Part shown: positions 26,165 to 35,836 of the stretch, one piece after another
How the letters are laid out: every line of letters begins with the position of its first letter
Position numbering within the stretch: the first letter of the stretch is position 1
Source of the DNA: Thermocoleostomius sinensis A174
Lineage (GTDB): Bacteria > Cyanobacteriota > Cyanobacteriia > Elainellales > Elainellaceae
NCBI RefSeq assembly: GCF_026802175.1
Contig: NZ_CP113797.1
Location: forward strand, 969,026 to 1,033,025
DNA length: 64,000 bases
Direction: 5' to 3'
Position numbers and translations under genes: made by a program
The notes under the pieces: generated by a model
What the model was told of the DNA's origin: nothing
Databases searched by the model: none
Seen by the model: only the letters and a program-made list of their open reading frames with translations

Positions 26165-27490
26165 ATGAGTGCGAACCCTAAAATCATTGTGTTAGACGAT
26201 GACCCCACTGGCTCCCAAACGGTTCATAGCTGTTTACTGCTGATGCGGTGGGATGTGGAAACATTACAGATGGGGTTAACCGATGCATCGCCGATTTTTT
26301 TCGTGTTGACCAACACCCGTGCCCTGCCGCCTGACCAAGCCGTAGCAACGGTTCGATCGGTCTGTCAAAATCTGAAGCAGGCGATCGCAGCGGTGGGAAT
26401 TCAGGAATTTTTAATCGTCAGTCGTTCTGATTCCACCCTACGGGGACATTATCCAATCGAAACCGATGCGATTGCCGAAGTGTTGGGACCCTTCGATGCT
26501 CATTTTCTTACCCCTGCCTTTTTTGAAGGGGGACGCTTCACCAGCGACAGTGTGCATTACCTGATTGTCAACGGTATTCCGACCCCAGTTCACCAAACCG
26601 AATTTGCTCGCGATTCTGTGTTTGGCTATCACCACAGCTATTTGCCAGCTTATGTGGAAGAAAAGACTCAAGGACGCATCAAAGCGAGTGAGGTAGAACA
26701 ATTGTTACTCGCCGAGGTGCGATCGGGCTGTTTCGATCGCCTCATGCAACTACAAAATAATCAGTGTGTGGTGGTGGATGCAGAAACGCAGGCAGATCTG
26801 AATCAATTTGCCACCGATGTATTAGCCGCAGTTTCGCAAGGCAAACGCTTCCTTTTTCGTAGTGCTGCCAGTTTACTGACGGCGTTGGCTAACCTACCAC
26901 CTCAGCATGTGGCTCCTGAAGACATGGCTACCTACACCCGCAACGGCAAACCCGGTGCTGTCCTGGTGGGATCGCATGTCAAAAAAACCACTGAACAACT
27001 AGAAGAACTGTTGAATGAGCCGACGATTGTGCCGATCGAAGTGGATGTGGTGCATTTGCTGGAAGAGTCGGAGACTCAGCGAGCCGAACTACTGCATCAG
27101 GTGCTCGCTCGCGTACAAGCCGTTCATGCGGAGTTGAACACGCCAGCTATTTTTACCAGTCGGCAGGAATTGACCTTTGCCGATATTCAAACCCGCTTGG
27201 CGTTTGGGGCAGCAGTGTCAAGGCTGCTGATGGACATTGTGCGCGGTTTGCCCTCGGATCTGGGCTTCCTCATCAGCAAAGGCGGCATCACATCCAATGA
27301 CGTGCTCAGCACCGGATTGGCGCTGCAATCGGCGCGGCTGTTGGGGCAGATTCTGCCAGGGGTCTCGATTGTGCGCACACCCTCCGATCACCCACAATTC
27401 CCAAATTTACCAGTGGTGTTGTTTCCAGGTAATGTGGGCGATCGCTACGCTTTGGTGCAAGCCTACCAGCGGCTGATGGGTGAACCGTAG
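26165..27490 (+). CDS. Four-carbon acid sugar kinase family protein (DUF1537, OtnK-like)
   Basis: The 441-residue protein has the N-terminal substrate domain with LDDDPTGSQTVHS and VSRSDSTLRGHYPIE, and the C-terminal nucleotide-binding domain with VLVGSHVKKTTEQLEELL and LGFLISKGGITSNDVL. These are hallmarks of DUF1537 kinases, known to phosphorylate 3-oxo-tetronate or related four-carbon acid sugars with ATP. The usual aldolase, epimerase or dehydrogenase partners are absent nearby, so the substrate in this organism is open. The second ATG (26165) is preferred over 26156, three codons upstream. Confidence 0.85.
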   Translation: MSANPKIIVLDDDPTGSQTVHSCLLLMRWDVETLQMGLTDASPIFFVLTNTRALPPDQAVATVRSVCQNLKQAIAAVGIQEFLIVSRSDSTLRGHYPIETDAIAEVLGPFDAHFLTPAFFEGGRFTSDSVHYLIVNGIPTPVHQTEFARDSVFGYHHSYLPAYVEEKTQGRIKASEVEQLLLAEVRSGCFDRLMQLQNNQCVVVDAETQADLNQFATDVLAAVSQGKRFLFRSAASLLTALANLPPQHVAPEDMATYTRNGKPGAVLVGSHVKKTTEQLEELLNEPTIVPIEVDVVHLLEESETQRAELLHQVLARVQAVHAELNTPAIFTSRQELTFADIQTRLAFGAAVSRLLMDIVRGLPSDLGFLISKGGITSNDVLSTGLALQSARLLGQILPGVSIVRTPSDHPQFPNLPVVLFPGNVGDRYALVQAYQRLMGEP

Positions 27491-27524
27491 CTATAACGTA
27501 GCGCTTCAATCAAGGTTAAAAATT

Positions 27525-27538
27525 GTATCTAAAGATAC
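27525..27538. promoter_or_regulatory. Palindromic operator-like site, copy 1
   Basis: GTATC-TAAA-GATAC is a 5-bp inverted repeat with 4-bp spacer. A second copy lies 52 bp downstream, about five helical turns, before the gene at 27617. Confidence 0.45.
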
Positions 27539-27576
27539 GGTTTGATAGTCTGCTCAATAGAAAAAACTTAGAATTA

Positions 27577-27590
27577 GTATCAGAAGATAC
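27577..27590. promoter_or_regulatory. Palindromic operator-like site, copy 2
   Basis: GTATC-AGAA-GATAC, flanked by A and T to give a 6-bp arm, sits 27 bp before the ATG at 27617. It shares both arms and the AA of the spacer with copy 1. Confidence 0.45.
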
Positions 27591-27616
27591 TATTTACCTA
27601 GGATTGATCGGCGGCT

Positions 27617-27877
27617 ATGAAATTTCACAGGGTAGATGTGGACTGGGATGAAGCAGTTGTATATCGTCCGGGGCAACGGGTAGAACTGAAGTCTAACCCC
27701 GGTACAGTTGATACGATCGTGCAGTACGATCCCATGATGGTTCCTCCGATTTGGTTGGAACATGATCCGCGTCCGCGCTATCCTCACGAGTTACAAGTAG
27801 TTTCGCAATCATGGCATCCAAGCCGCACGATGTGGCGGGAAGTATCAGCCCAACCAGCCTGTTTTAACCGAAGATAA
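27617..27877 (+). CDS. Small conserved protein of unknown function
   Basis: The 86-residue protein contains DEAVVYRPGQRVELKSNPGT, DTIVQYDPMMVPPIWLEHDP, RPRYPHELQVVS and a C-terminal TMWREVSAQP. The pattern suggests a small beta-barrel with an SH3-like arrangement, but no family is recognised. Two palindromic sites precede it and a strong terminator follows, so it is an individually regulated gene. Confidence 0.55.
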   Translation: MKFHRVDVDWDEAVVYRPGQRVELKSNPGTVDTIVQYDPMMVPPIWLEHDPRPRYPHELQVVSQSWHPSRTMWREVSAQPACFNRR

Positions 27878-27895
27878 AAGGAAGCTAGAAAAGCA

Positions 27896-27932
27896 AAACA
27901 GGGGGCATAAATCGCTCCCTGTTTGTTTTTTT
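27896..27932 (+). terminator. Rho-independent terminator
   Basis: AAACAGGG pairs with CCCTGTTT (27917-27924), the stem being extended inward by GC/GC, and is followed by G and a run of seven T. It closes the gene ending at 27877. Confidence 0.8.
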
Positions 27933-27993
27933 GCCGGCTGCATTTTCCTAGTCGCAGGTTTACTTCCATGCTCTAGAGCAATCCCAGCCTTTT

Positions 27994-29283
27994 CTAAATA
28001 ATCGTTCCATCAGGGATGACAGCATTCTTGATGACGACAATGATGCCGCTGCGAATGTGGAATCCTTGGTCTTCTCGTTGAGCTTCTTCTACTCGATCTT
28101 TATTAATTAGTTGCACATCGCGGCCGATGCAGGCATTTTTATCAATGATTGCTCGACGAACCACCGAATTTTCGCCAATGCCCAACGGAACTTTCTTATC
28201 TTCCAATTCTATCTGCCGTTGTTCTACAGGTTGGTAAGCATCAGCCCCCATAATTAATGTGTCTTGAATGTTGCAACCTGACTCAATGCGAGTACGAATC
28301 CCCAGCACTGAATGGTGGATTTGGCAGTTCTTGAGAATGCAACCGTCGCCAATCATTGAATCGGTGATGCGGCAATTTAGCAGCTTAGTTGGCGGCAAAT
28401 ATCGACCCCGAGTATAGATGGGTGCATCTTCGTCGTAGAAGCTAAACGGCGGCATGGGTTGCTGAGTCAGTGCCAAGTTTGCCTCATAGAACGCTTCGAT
28501 CGTTCCAATATCTTCCCAGTACCCATTGAACAAGTAAGCCTGAGTGTTGTAGTTTTTGGCAGCCGCTGGAATAATCTCCTTGCCAAAATCCGTGAAATCG
28601 GAATAGGAGTTGAGCAAATCGAGCAGTACCTGGCGCTTAAACACATAAATGCCCATTGAAGCGATGTATGGATTTTGCTTAGCCTCTTCGGCCGACAGCC
28701 CCAAAATTGTGGTGTCTACCGCCATTTGCTTCAGAGCATCTCCTTTGGGTTTTTCGCTGAAGGTTGTAACTTGGCCACTGCTATCAATCTTAATTAACCC
28801 GAAGTCAGAAGCGCGCTTCTCATCGATCGGCAATACCGAAAGCGTGATGTCAGCGTTGGTTTCTCGGTGGCGTTCAACAAATTCCGTATAATCCATCCGG
28901 TACAGATGATCCCCAGACAGAATTAAGTATTCATCTACGTCCCATTCTTGAAACAGCCGCATATATTGGCGCACTGCATCGGCTGTTCCTTGGAACCAGT
29001 TCGAGTTTTCAGGCGTTTGTTGCGCAGCTAATACCTCCACAAACCCTTCGTGAAATCCAGAAAAGGCATAGGTGCGAGAGAGGTGGCGATTAAGCGAAGC
29101 AGAGTTGAACTGCGTTAGTACATAAATCTTATAAATTCCAGAGTTAATACAGTTACTCACAGGAATGTCAATAAGGCGATACTTACCTGCCAGAGGCACC
29201 GCAGGCTTTGCCCGAAGTTTCGTTAGAGGATACAGACGGGTTCCGGCTCCCCCACCTAGAATGATGGCTAATACTTTCTTCAC
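27994..29283 (-). CDS. glgC: Glucose-1-phosphate adenylyltransferase (ADP-glucose pyrophosphorylase)
   Basis: The enzyme forms ADP-glucose from glucose-1-phosphate and ATP, the controlled step of glycogen synthesis. The 429-residue length equals that of cyanobacterial GlgC. The N-terminal pyrophosphorylase motif is [20 protein letters not shown] and [10 protein letters not shown] follows. Glucose-phosphate and catalytic regions are seen in [10 protein letters not shown] and [13 protein letters not shown]. The C-terminal left-handed beta helix shows hexapeptide repeats ([20 protein letters not shown]) and ends with [17 protein letters not shown]. Cyanobacterial enzymes are activated by 3-phosphoglycerate and inhibited by phosphate. 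Confidence 0.97.
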   Translation of the reverse strand: MKKVLAIILGGGAGTRLYPLTKLRAKPAVPLAGKYRLIDIPVSNCINSGIYKIYVLTQFNSASLNRHLSRTYAFSGFHEGFVEVLAAQQTPENSNWFQGTADAVRQYMRLFQEWDVDEYLILSGDHLYRMDYTEFVERHRETNADITLSVLPIDEKRASDFGLIKIDSSGQVTTFSEKPKGDALKQMAVDTTILGLSAEEAKQNPYIASMGIYVFKRQVLLDLLNSYSDFTDFGKEIIPAAAKNYNTQAYLFNGYWEDIGTIEAFYEANLALTQQPMPPFSFYDEDAPIYTRGRYLPPTKLLNCRITDSMIGDGCILKNCQIHHSVLGIRTRIESGCNIQDTLIMGADAYQPVEQRQIELEDKKVPLGIGENSVVRRAIIDKNACIGRDVQLINKDRVEEAQREDQGFHIRSGIIVVIKNAVIPDGTII

Positions 29284-29484
29284 AGTGACCTCTCTTAACT
29301 GCTTCTTAACGACCGATCAACTCCCAACTACAGTGTCCGACTGTAAGTGGAAGTTGGCAAGGGGCTAGGACTACAAGATTGACAAATTGGGATCAAAAAC
29401 GCGAGATTGGGATCAAGACGATCGGGAGCCATTAGGATCGGGAGCTAGAGGAGTTAGTTTCAGCAGCCAAAACAGGCTAACACC

Positions 29485-29682
29485 ATGAATCATTTTCCAG
29501 CGCAGCTTAACCCAGACGAACTACGCGAGTGGCAATTAAAGATTGAAGTTGCCAATCGACATAATATTTGGTGCCACTGTCGGCAGTGCGATCGCGAATG
29601 GATTGCATCCAAGCCCAGTGTCTGCGAGTGTGGCAGTGCTCAAGTGGAATCCATTGCCTGTTGGCAATTTCCAGATGATTAG
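29485..29682 (+). CDS. Small Cys-rich protein, possible zinc-binding
   Basis: The 65-residue product contains HNIWCHCRQCDREW and VCECGSAQVESIACW. The Cys/His spacing (WCHC-x2-C ... VCEC) suggests a compact zinc ribbon. Such small proteins are widespread in cyanobacteria with unknown function. It starts at an ATG after CTAACACC without a clear ribosome site. Direction is away from glgC. Confidence 0.5.
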   Translation: MNHFPAQLNPDELREWQLKIEVANRHNIWCHCRQCDREWIASKPSVCECGSAQVESIACWQFPDD

Positions 29683-29998
29683 GGCAATGATTTTTGCGTA
29701 GAAAACTCGATTTTTGCGTAGAAAACTCAGGTCCTTAACTCACAAATATTGCTGGCAACCAGCAATAAGAGAGCAACAAAGCAGCGGATTCACAAGGCAT
29801 CGACCGTCATGGCTCCACTACTTCATCACTCTCGGTCGTGGCAGGCTCTACTTCAATCGCACGATCGGCGTTGAAACTCACACTCAAGCAAGCGCTCCTA
29901 CAAATCATTGATAGAGCCAACGCTGGTGACAGAACCTACCCTTGTCCAGCCGTCATAAACACGCCCTGAACAAACGGAGGATTATTCCCATCGCGATA
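29683..29998. other. Spacer with a 20-bp tandem duplication
   Basis: A 20-bp unit beginning GATTTTTGCG occurs at 29689-29708 and is repeated without change at 29709-29728. The rest of the 316-bp spacer has no supported gene. Confidence 0.6.
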
Positions 29999-30637
29999 CT
30001 ACTGTACTTGCAAATCTGGAGGCAGTAGTACTTGGTCAATCGCATGCACGACGCCATTGCTGGCAATGATGTCAGGCTCCACTACATTTGCACCATCTAC
30101 AGTAATTTGACCAGCGGCATCGTCGATCGTCACTGAGGGACCAGCCACCGTTTCTACCTCACCCGGTGTGATGCTCGGAGAGGTGATACTGCCGGGTACA
30201 ACATGATAGGACAAGATCTGCCGTAACACATCCTGATTTTCGGGCTGAAGCAACTGTTCCTGAACTTCAGGAGGCAGGGCTGCAAAGGCTTCGTCAGTCG
30301 GTGCAAAGACGGTGTAAGGGCCTGGTTCGCTCAGGGTTTGTTCCAGTCCTGCCGCCTGAATGGCTTGGCTTAACGTACTAAAGGAGCCATCGCTTTCTAC
30401 AGTTTCTAGCAGGGTTTCACTGCCAGCCAAAGTCTGACCAGCAGGAGCAGCCGGATCGGTGCCAACGGCGGGAGTGTCTTCGCCAGGAAGGGGAGATTCA
30501 GCCGTAGCTGGAGCATCTGTGGTCGGTGATTCGGCTGTTTCAGGCGGAGTGCAAGCTGCTAAAGCTCCAACTAATCCAAGCCCTGCAATTCCAGCTAACA
30601 GTTTCTTCGAGATTGTGCTGTTTCGGAGCATTACCAT
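29999..30637 (-). CDS. Fasciclin (FAS1) domain lipoprotein
   Basis: The 212-residue protein has a lipoprotein signal with LVGALAAC at about residues 22-29, where the Cys would be lipidated, a Pro/Thr/Ala-rich linker (to residue 70), and one FAS1 domain. FAS1 motifs are seen: YTVFAPTDEAFAALP, LSYHVVPGSI and NGVVHAIDQVLLPP. FAS1 domains serve in adhesion and polysaccharide or protein binding at the cell surface. The gene is divergent from the pentapeptide-repeat gene. Confidence 0.9.
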   Translation of the reverse strand: MVMLRNSTISKKLLAGIAGLGLVGALAACTPPETAESPTTDAPATAESPLPGEDTPAVGTDPAAPAGQTLAGSETLLETVESDGSFSTLSQAIQAAGLEQTLSEPGPYTVFAPTDEAFAALPPEVQEQLLQPENQDVLRQILSYHVVPGSITSPSITPGEVETVAGPSVTIDDAAGQITVDGANVVEPDIIASNGVVHAIDQVLLPPDLQVQ

Positions 30638-31014
30638 TAAGCCTCCTAGACTTGTACAGAGTTCATCGAGAAACTAAGTTGGTCAAGTGCAATAAGCAGT
30701 CAAGCTTATGTCGTATCAACCTTGTTTAGTTAACTCAGTTATCCTCGTAACAGCCTACGGCGATCGCCTGGGATGTGCCGTCAATCAACAGGCAGAGATC
30801 TGTAAGAGGCAGAATCTACCATTAGACTGTCCCAAAACCTCACCCACGTCTGTTAAGAAGCCGTAACAATCCAAGGAGCGCTAAGATTGAAGTCTGAAAT
30901 CAATCCGGAGTTATATAGACCAGCATTCGATGACTAGTCTTCCGAAATTGTAAGCGTAATTGTTGTATCACTAGATAGTCAGGTAGTAAGAGCACAATGC
31001 TCTGAATGGTTCCT
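30638..31014. other. Divergent promoter region
   Basis: 377 bp between the fasciclin lipoprotein and pentapeptide genes. No gene, RNA or clear operator was found; the sequence is ordinary AT-rich spacer. Confidence 0.3.
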
Positions 31015-31536
31015 ATGAAGCTAAAAGTTATTCTAATGGTTCTATCTGCGATCGCCCTCAGCGCGGTAGCAGGAATCTATGGTGTCAATTTTGCAGCAAA
31101 GCAAGATCACGTTCAACGGCTATTGCAAACGCGAGAATGTCGAGGCTGTAATTTGGAAGGAGCCAACCTCGATCGAATGAACTTGGAAGGGGTGAACCTA
31201 GAAGACGCCAATCTAGAGGGGGCAAGCCTGCAAGGAGCTAAACTGGGCAAGGCCAACTTGGAACGGGCCAACTTACGTCGGGCCAATTTAAAGCAAGCTG
31301 ATTTGGGCTGCACTGCCTTCAGCTTCAGCCTTCGCGCCAATGAGAACGCATCCAATTTAGATTTCAATGTAGACGAAAATCCAGAAGCCAGCAATCCACA
31401 AAACTTTCCCTATGGCTTCAATATTAGTACTGACAACAACAGTGCTACATTTAGCGTCAATCTAGGAGGATGTGCCAACTTGAGGGGAGCGACCCTACAG
31501 GGCGCAACCATGCCGAACGGCACTATTCATCCCTAG
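31015..31536 (+). CDS. Exported pentapeptide-repeat protein
   Basis: From ATG 31015 the protein has 173 residues. An N-terminal hydrophobic signal (LKVILMVLSAIALSAVAGIY) precedes a CRGC pair and a pentapeptide array of A(N/D)LXX units from about 45 to 95 (LEGANLDRMNLEGVNLEDAN). A second short array near the C-terminus (CANLRGATLQGATMPNG) follows a non-repeat insert with four Asn-rich strands. Such repeats form a right-handed square beta helix. The gap between the two arrays is unusual. Function is unknown. Confidence 0.8.
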   Translation: MKLKVILMVLSAIALSAVAGIYGVNFAAKQDHVQRLLQTRECRGCNLEGANLDRMNLEGVNLEDANLEGASLQGAKLGKANLERANLRRANLKQADLGCTAFSFSLRANENASNLDFNVDENPEASNPQNFPYGFNISTDNNSATFSVNLGGCANLRGATLQGATMPNGTIHP

Positions 31537-31592
31537 TGGCTAGTCAAGCAATAGTTTCAGCAGCGTGACTTCTGGGTCGCAGTGGTCTTTTT

Positions 31593-33293
<1,701 letters not shown>

Positions 33294-33557
33294 AGAGAAA
33301 ACTCCTGAGCGATCGCCAATCCAATCGTAAAAAAGTCTGTCCAGTAGGAACTATATCGAATTAATGACCCTCTCGCCTCAACCCGTCAGCTTTGTTCAAA
33401 TTTACTGAAACCCTAGAATAAGATTAAAAACTTATACTTTCTTGATGAACTTGATTAGAATGTGCCTTAAGAAATAAGATATCGAGAACCATCTACCGTT
33501 TCCGCTGATTTCTGCGTTTCTTATCTAATCTAATCTGGGTGTTTTTTAGCAAGAGCA

Positions 33558-34433
33558 ATGCAAATCGAAACTCGGGAATACCAACTGCTGAAGGAGGTTA
33601 CACAGCTTCGTGAAGAGATGGCGAGACTGCAACAAACCAATTGTGAATTGCAAACAGCGCTAGCGGCGGCAGCTGAGCACAGAAATCTAATGGCGGCGCA
33701 ACTTCACAACACAATCAGGCAGCATCAAGCAGAAACTGAAAAGCGAAAACAAGCAAAAATACCGCTGGAAACGCTCATAGAATTTGCTACTGAACACCGG
33801 GAAGATTTAGAAGTTATTTTACAAATAATCAATAAAAATAACGATCAAGGAACTCATCTTCAGCAACAAGAACCACCGCCAAGCGCTCCGCCGTCCTCCA
33901 TTGCAGAAAATTTGGCTCAATTAGACAACCGTCATCACTTCGATCGATATTTAGCACAGCAATGGCAACAGATGTCCATTGAGCAATCATTTCTAACGGT
34001 CATCTTATGTAGCATTCGCGGGTTGCAATCGTTTCAATTTATGAAGGAAAATGTCATCGACCCGGTTGCTGCAATGCCCACAATCTATCAACAAATCGCT
34101 GCAATTTTCGATCGCACAATCAAACGCTCTGCGGATTTAGTCATTCGCCATAGCGCTACAGAATTTGCCATTGTTTTACCCAAAACACCGGTAGAGGGGG
34201 CACGATTGCTTGCCAAACAACTTCAAGCTGGAGTTGCCGCATTGCCATATCTCTATTCCACCAACAATGATTGGACTGTAAATCATTCGTGGTTGACACT
34301 GATCGCCAGCGTTGCCAGCACTAAACCTACTGTGGATCGATCGCCCAACATATTGGTTAATGAAGCAGCACGATTGTTGCGCATAGCAGAGCAATGTGAT
34401 TCTGATCAGGTTCTCCACATTGTTCTAGAGTAG
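33558..34433 (+). CDS. Degenerate GGDEF-domain protein with coiled coil
   Basis: The 291-residue protein starts with a coiled coil (LLKEVTQLREEMARLQQTNC) and a Gln-rich linker. The rest matches a diguanylate cyclase fold: DNRHHFDRYLAQQWQQ, a FLTVILCSIRGLQSF strand in place of the usual D-(V/I)-D metal motif, and RHSATEFAIVLPKTP where active enzymes have RxGGDEF. The GG and the metal-binding Asp are missing, so it should not make c-di-GMP; a receptor or scaffold role is possible. A terminator overlaps its stop codon. Confidence 0.7.
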   Translation: MQIETREYQLLKEVTQLREEMARLQQTNCELQTALAAAAEHRNLMAAQLHNTIRQHQAETEKRKQAKIPLETLIEFATEHREDLEVILQIINKNNDQGTHLQQQEPPPSAPPSSIAENLAQLDNRHHFDRYLAQQWQQMSIEQSFLTVILCSIRGLQSFQFMKENVIDPVAAMPTIYQQIAAIFDRTIKRSADLVIRHSATEFAIVLPKTPVEGARLLAKQLQAGVAALPYLYSTNNDWTVNHSWLTLIASVASTKPTVDRSPNILVNEAARLLRIAEQCDSDQVLHIVLE

Positions 34434-34467
34434 GTAAAAGAGGAGTAATTTTTCTTTTGCCTACTCT
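34427..34467. terminator. Bidirectional terminator hairpin
   Basis: AGAGTAGG and AAAAGA on the left pair with TCTTTT and CCTACTCT on the right around an 11-base loop, with one unpaired base per side. It begins inside the last codons of the GGDEF-like gene and lies before the convergent gene ending at 34489. Confidence 0.65.
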
Positions 34468-34488
34468 TTACAGCAGCATCCCTAGCGT

Positions 34489-34689
34489 TTATCGCACCAA
34501 CACCGTCATGTACTTGCCTGTGGCAAACGGAGCCGGAACGATCGGCGTAAACTGCACCCGGTCGGTGGCAATCCGCTTGACATAAAACTCATTCATCAAA
34601 TGTGTCACCTGCTCACGATTACCGATAATCCAAACCTGTGCTCGCTCAGTCTCCTGAACGGGCAATTCACTATTCCATTCTCCAGTCAT
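34489..34689 (-). CDS. Small conserved cyanobacterial protein
   Basis: The likely start is the Met at 34689, giving 66 residues: TGEWNSELPVQETERAQVWI, then IGNREQVTHLMNEFYVKRIA and a terminal VPAPFATGKYMTVLVR. The beta-alpha-beta pattern with QVWIIGN and FYVKRIA occurs in short cyanobacterial proteins without assigned function. The 50-codon upstream extension of the open frame is not protein-like. Confidence 0.5.
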   Translation of the reverse strand: MTGEWNSELPVQETERAQVWIIGNREQVTHLMNEFYVKRIATDRVQFTPIVPAPFATGKYMTVLVR

Positions 34690-35039
34690 GGTGGTATTCC
34701 TCTTCGTTTCCTTGCTGATGTTTTCTATTGGGTTAAGAACGGCCCAAGGCATGGGGGTCACCCAACCATGCATCAGCAAGGTGTGCCGATCGCAGACACC
34801 TGGTCTACAATCAACACAGCCTAGCCTCCTGCTACCCACAGGAAGTTAGGTTAGCTGGTTAGGGTTGCGGCCAAACTTCCCTAATCAGCGCCAGTACCTT
34901 GAGCCGTTCAGCCGTTCCTCTCGTCCTGCGAAAGAACCAGCATCGCCATAGCATAAACCAACTCGATCGGTCTGCACAAGCGTATCGAGCCTTTTTTTGT
35001 CAGAAAGTTTTGATGATGAGGCAGGAGAGGGCGATCGGG
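34690..35039. other. Spacer before the accessory region
   Basis: No supported gene. An imperfect inverted repeat GGAAGTTAGG / CCAAACTTCC lies at about 34841-34881. The frames seen here on the minus strand belong to the tail of the decayed integrase or are noise. Confidence 0.3.
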
Positions 35040-35400
35040 CTTCACGCACCGCGATTGAGCACATGGGTATAAATCATCGTGGTCTTCACATCTTTGTGCC
35101 CAGCAACTCTTGTACCGTGCGGATGTCGTAGCCATTCTGGAGTGAATGCGTGGCAAAACTATGGCGAAAGGTATGGCACCCCACTCGCTTCGCAATGCCA
35201 GCTACACGAACCGCTTGCTTTAGCGTTTTCTGTACCCCACTTTCATGCAGATATGGAAGAGACTGTACCTGCGAATCCAGGCAACATAACTTTGCTCGGT
35301 TCGATAGGAATAATGTTTCAGACGAATCGTATCGCGAACTTGGTCAAGCAGCTTTCTGGGTCGGGATGCCATCGCGAGGCGGGTAGATATCAGCAGTGTT
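35040..35400 (-). pseudogene. Integron-type tyrosine integrase, truncated and frameshifted
   Basis: Read leftward, the start region encodes [20 protein letters not shown] followed by [13 protein letters not shown], the N-terminal SAM-like domain of integron-type (IntI/XerC-like) integrases. After [12 protein letters not shown] the frame stops and the C-terminal part appears in another frame: [20 protein letters not shown], then [20 protein letters not shown]. The rest (KTTMIYTHVLNRG) is in a third frame, with the catalytic Tyr in MIYTHV. About 200 residues of the middle are missing. The [14 protein letters not shown]...[12 protein letters not shown] box and the MIYTHVLNRG ending are typical of IntI rather than phage integrases. 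The gene is dead. Confidence 0.8.
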
Positions 35401-35836
35401 TGTGTGCTAAATGCCACATCTCTTGCCTGCCTACTGACTTCGAGTAAGTAGCTCGATAGAGTTCTATATAACATTCCGATTTGGGCAGTTATGCGGATAG
35501 TATTCGGTATAACTACCCCCAGAGGAGGTGATATGCAACTCTGATTCTGGCTAACTACCTTGCTACAGGGTGTTAGACGGAATTTAGGCAGGGGAATCAG
35601 CATAAACAGTAGTTAGCCTGCTGAGTCAACGGTGAGGCTACAACCCAAAGCATACCCGTTAGCAGCTAGAGCAAAGTAGGCATGAAAGCAGCATGGTTAG
35701 ATTACATCTCAAAACTGTTAGTAGGACTACAGTTAGGGATGACATGATAAAGCTGAGGCATACAAGATTTCTAGATGTGCATCAATTCAAAGCTGGTGAG
35801 TACAATTACTGTAGGTGAAAGTGCTGAAAACTAGGT
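35401..35836. other. Leader of the nurA operon with integron-like recombination sequences
   Basis: This 436-bp stretch holds the operon promoter and an inverted repeat (35549-35618). A GTTAGAC heptamer fits the GTTRRRY core of integron sites at 35572-35578. No gene is supported. GAGGAGG at 35522 is not followed by a long frame. Confidence 0.35.
35549..35618. repeat. Inverted repeat resembling integron recombination site arms
   Basis: GGCTAACTAC (35549-35558) and GTAGTTAGCC (35609-35618) are exact inverse arms 70 bp apart end to end. GGCTAAC/GTTAGCC are arm sequences seen in many attC sites, and the spacing fits. The inner arms do not pair convincingly, so an attI-side or decayed attC is only one reading. 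Confidence 0.35.

Noticed and set aside
34841-34881. Inverted repeat GGAAGTTAGG / CCAAACTTCC as terminator
   Set aside because: One mismatch, long 20-base loop and no T-run; no gene ends at this place.
35572-35578. GTTAGAC as the core of an attI site
   Set aside because: A 7-bp degenerate match alone is too common; it is only kept as supporting detail of the inverted repeat nearby.
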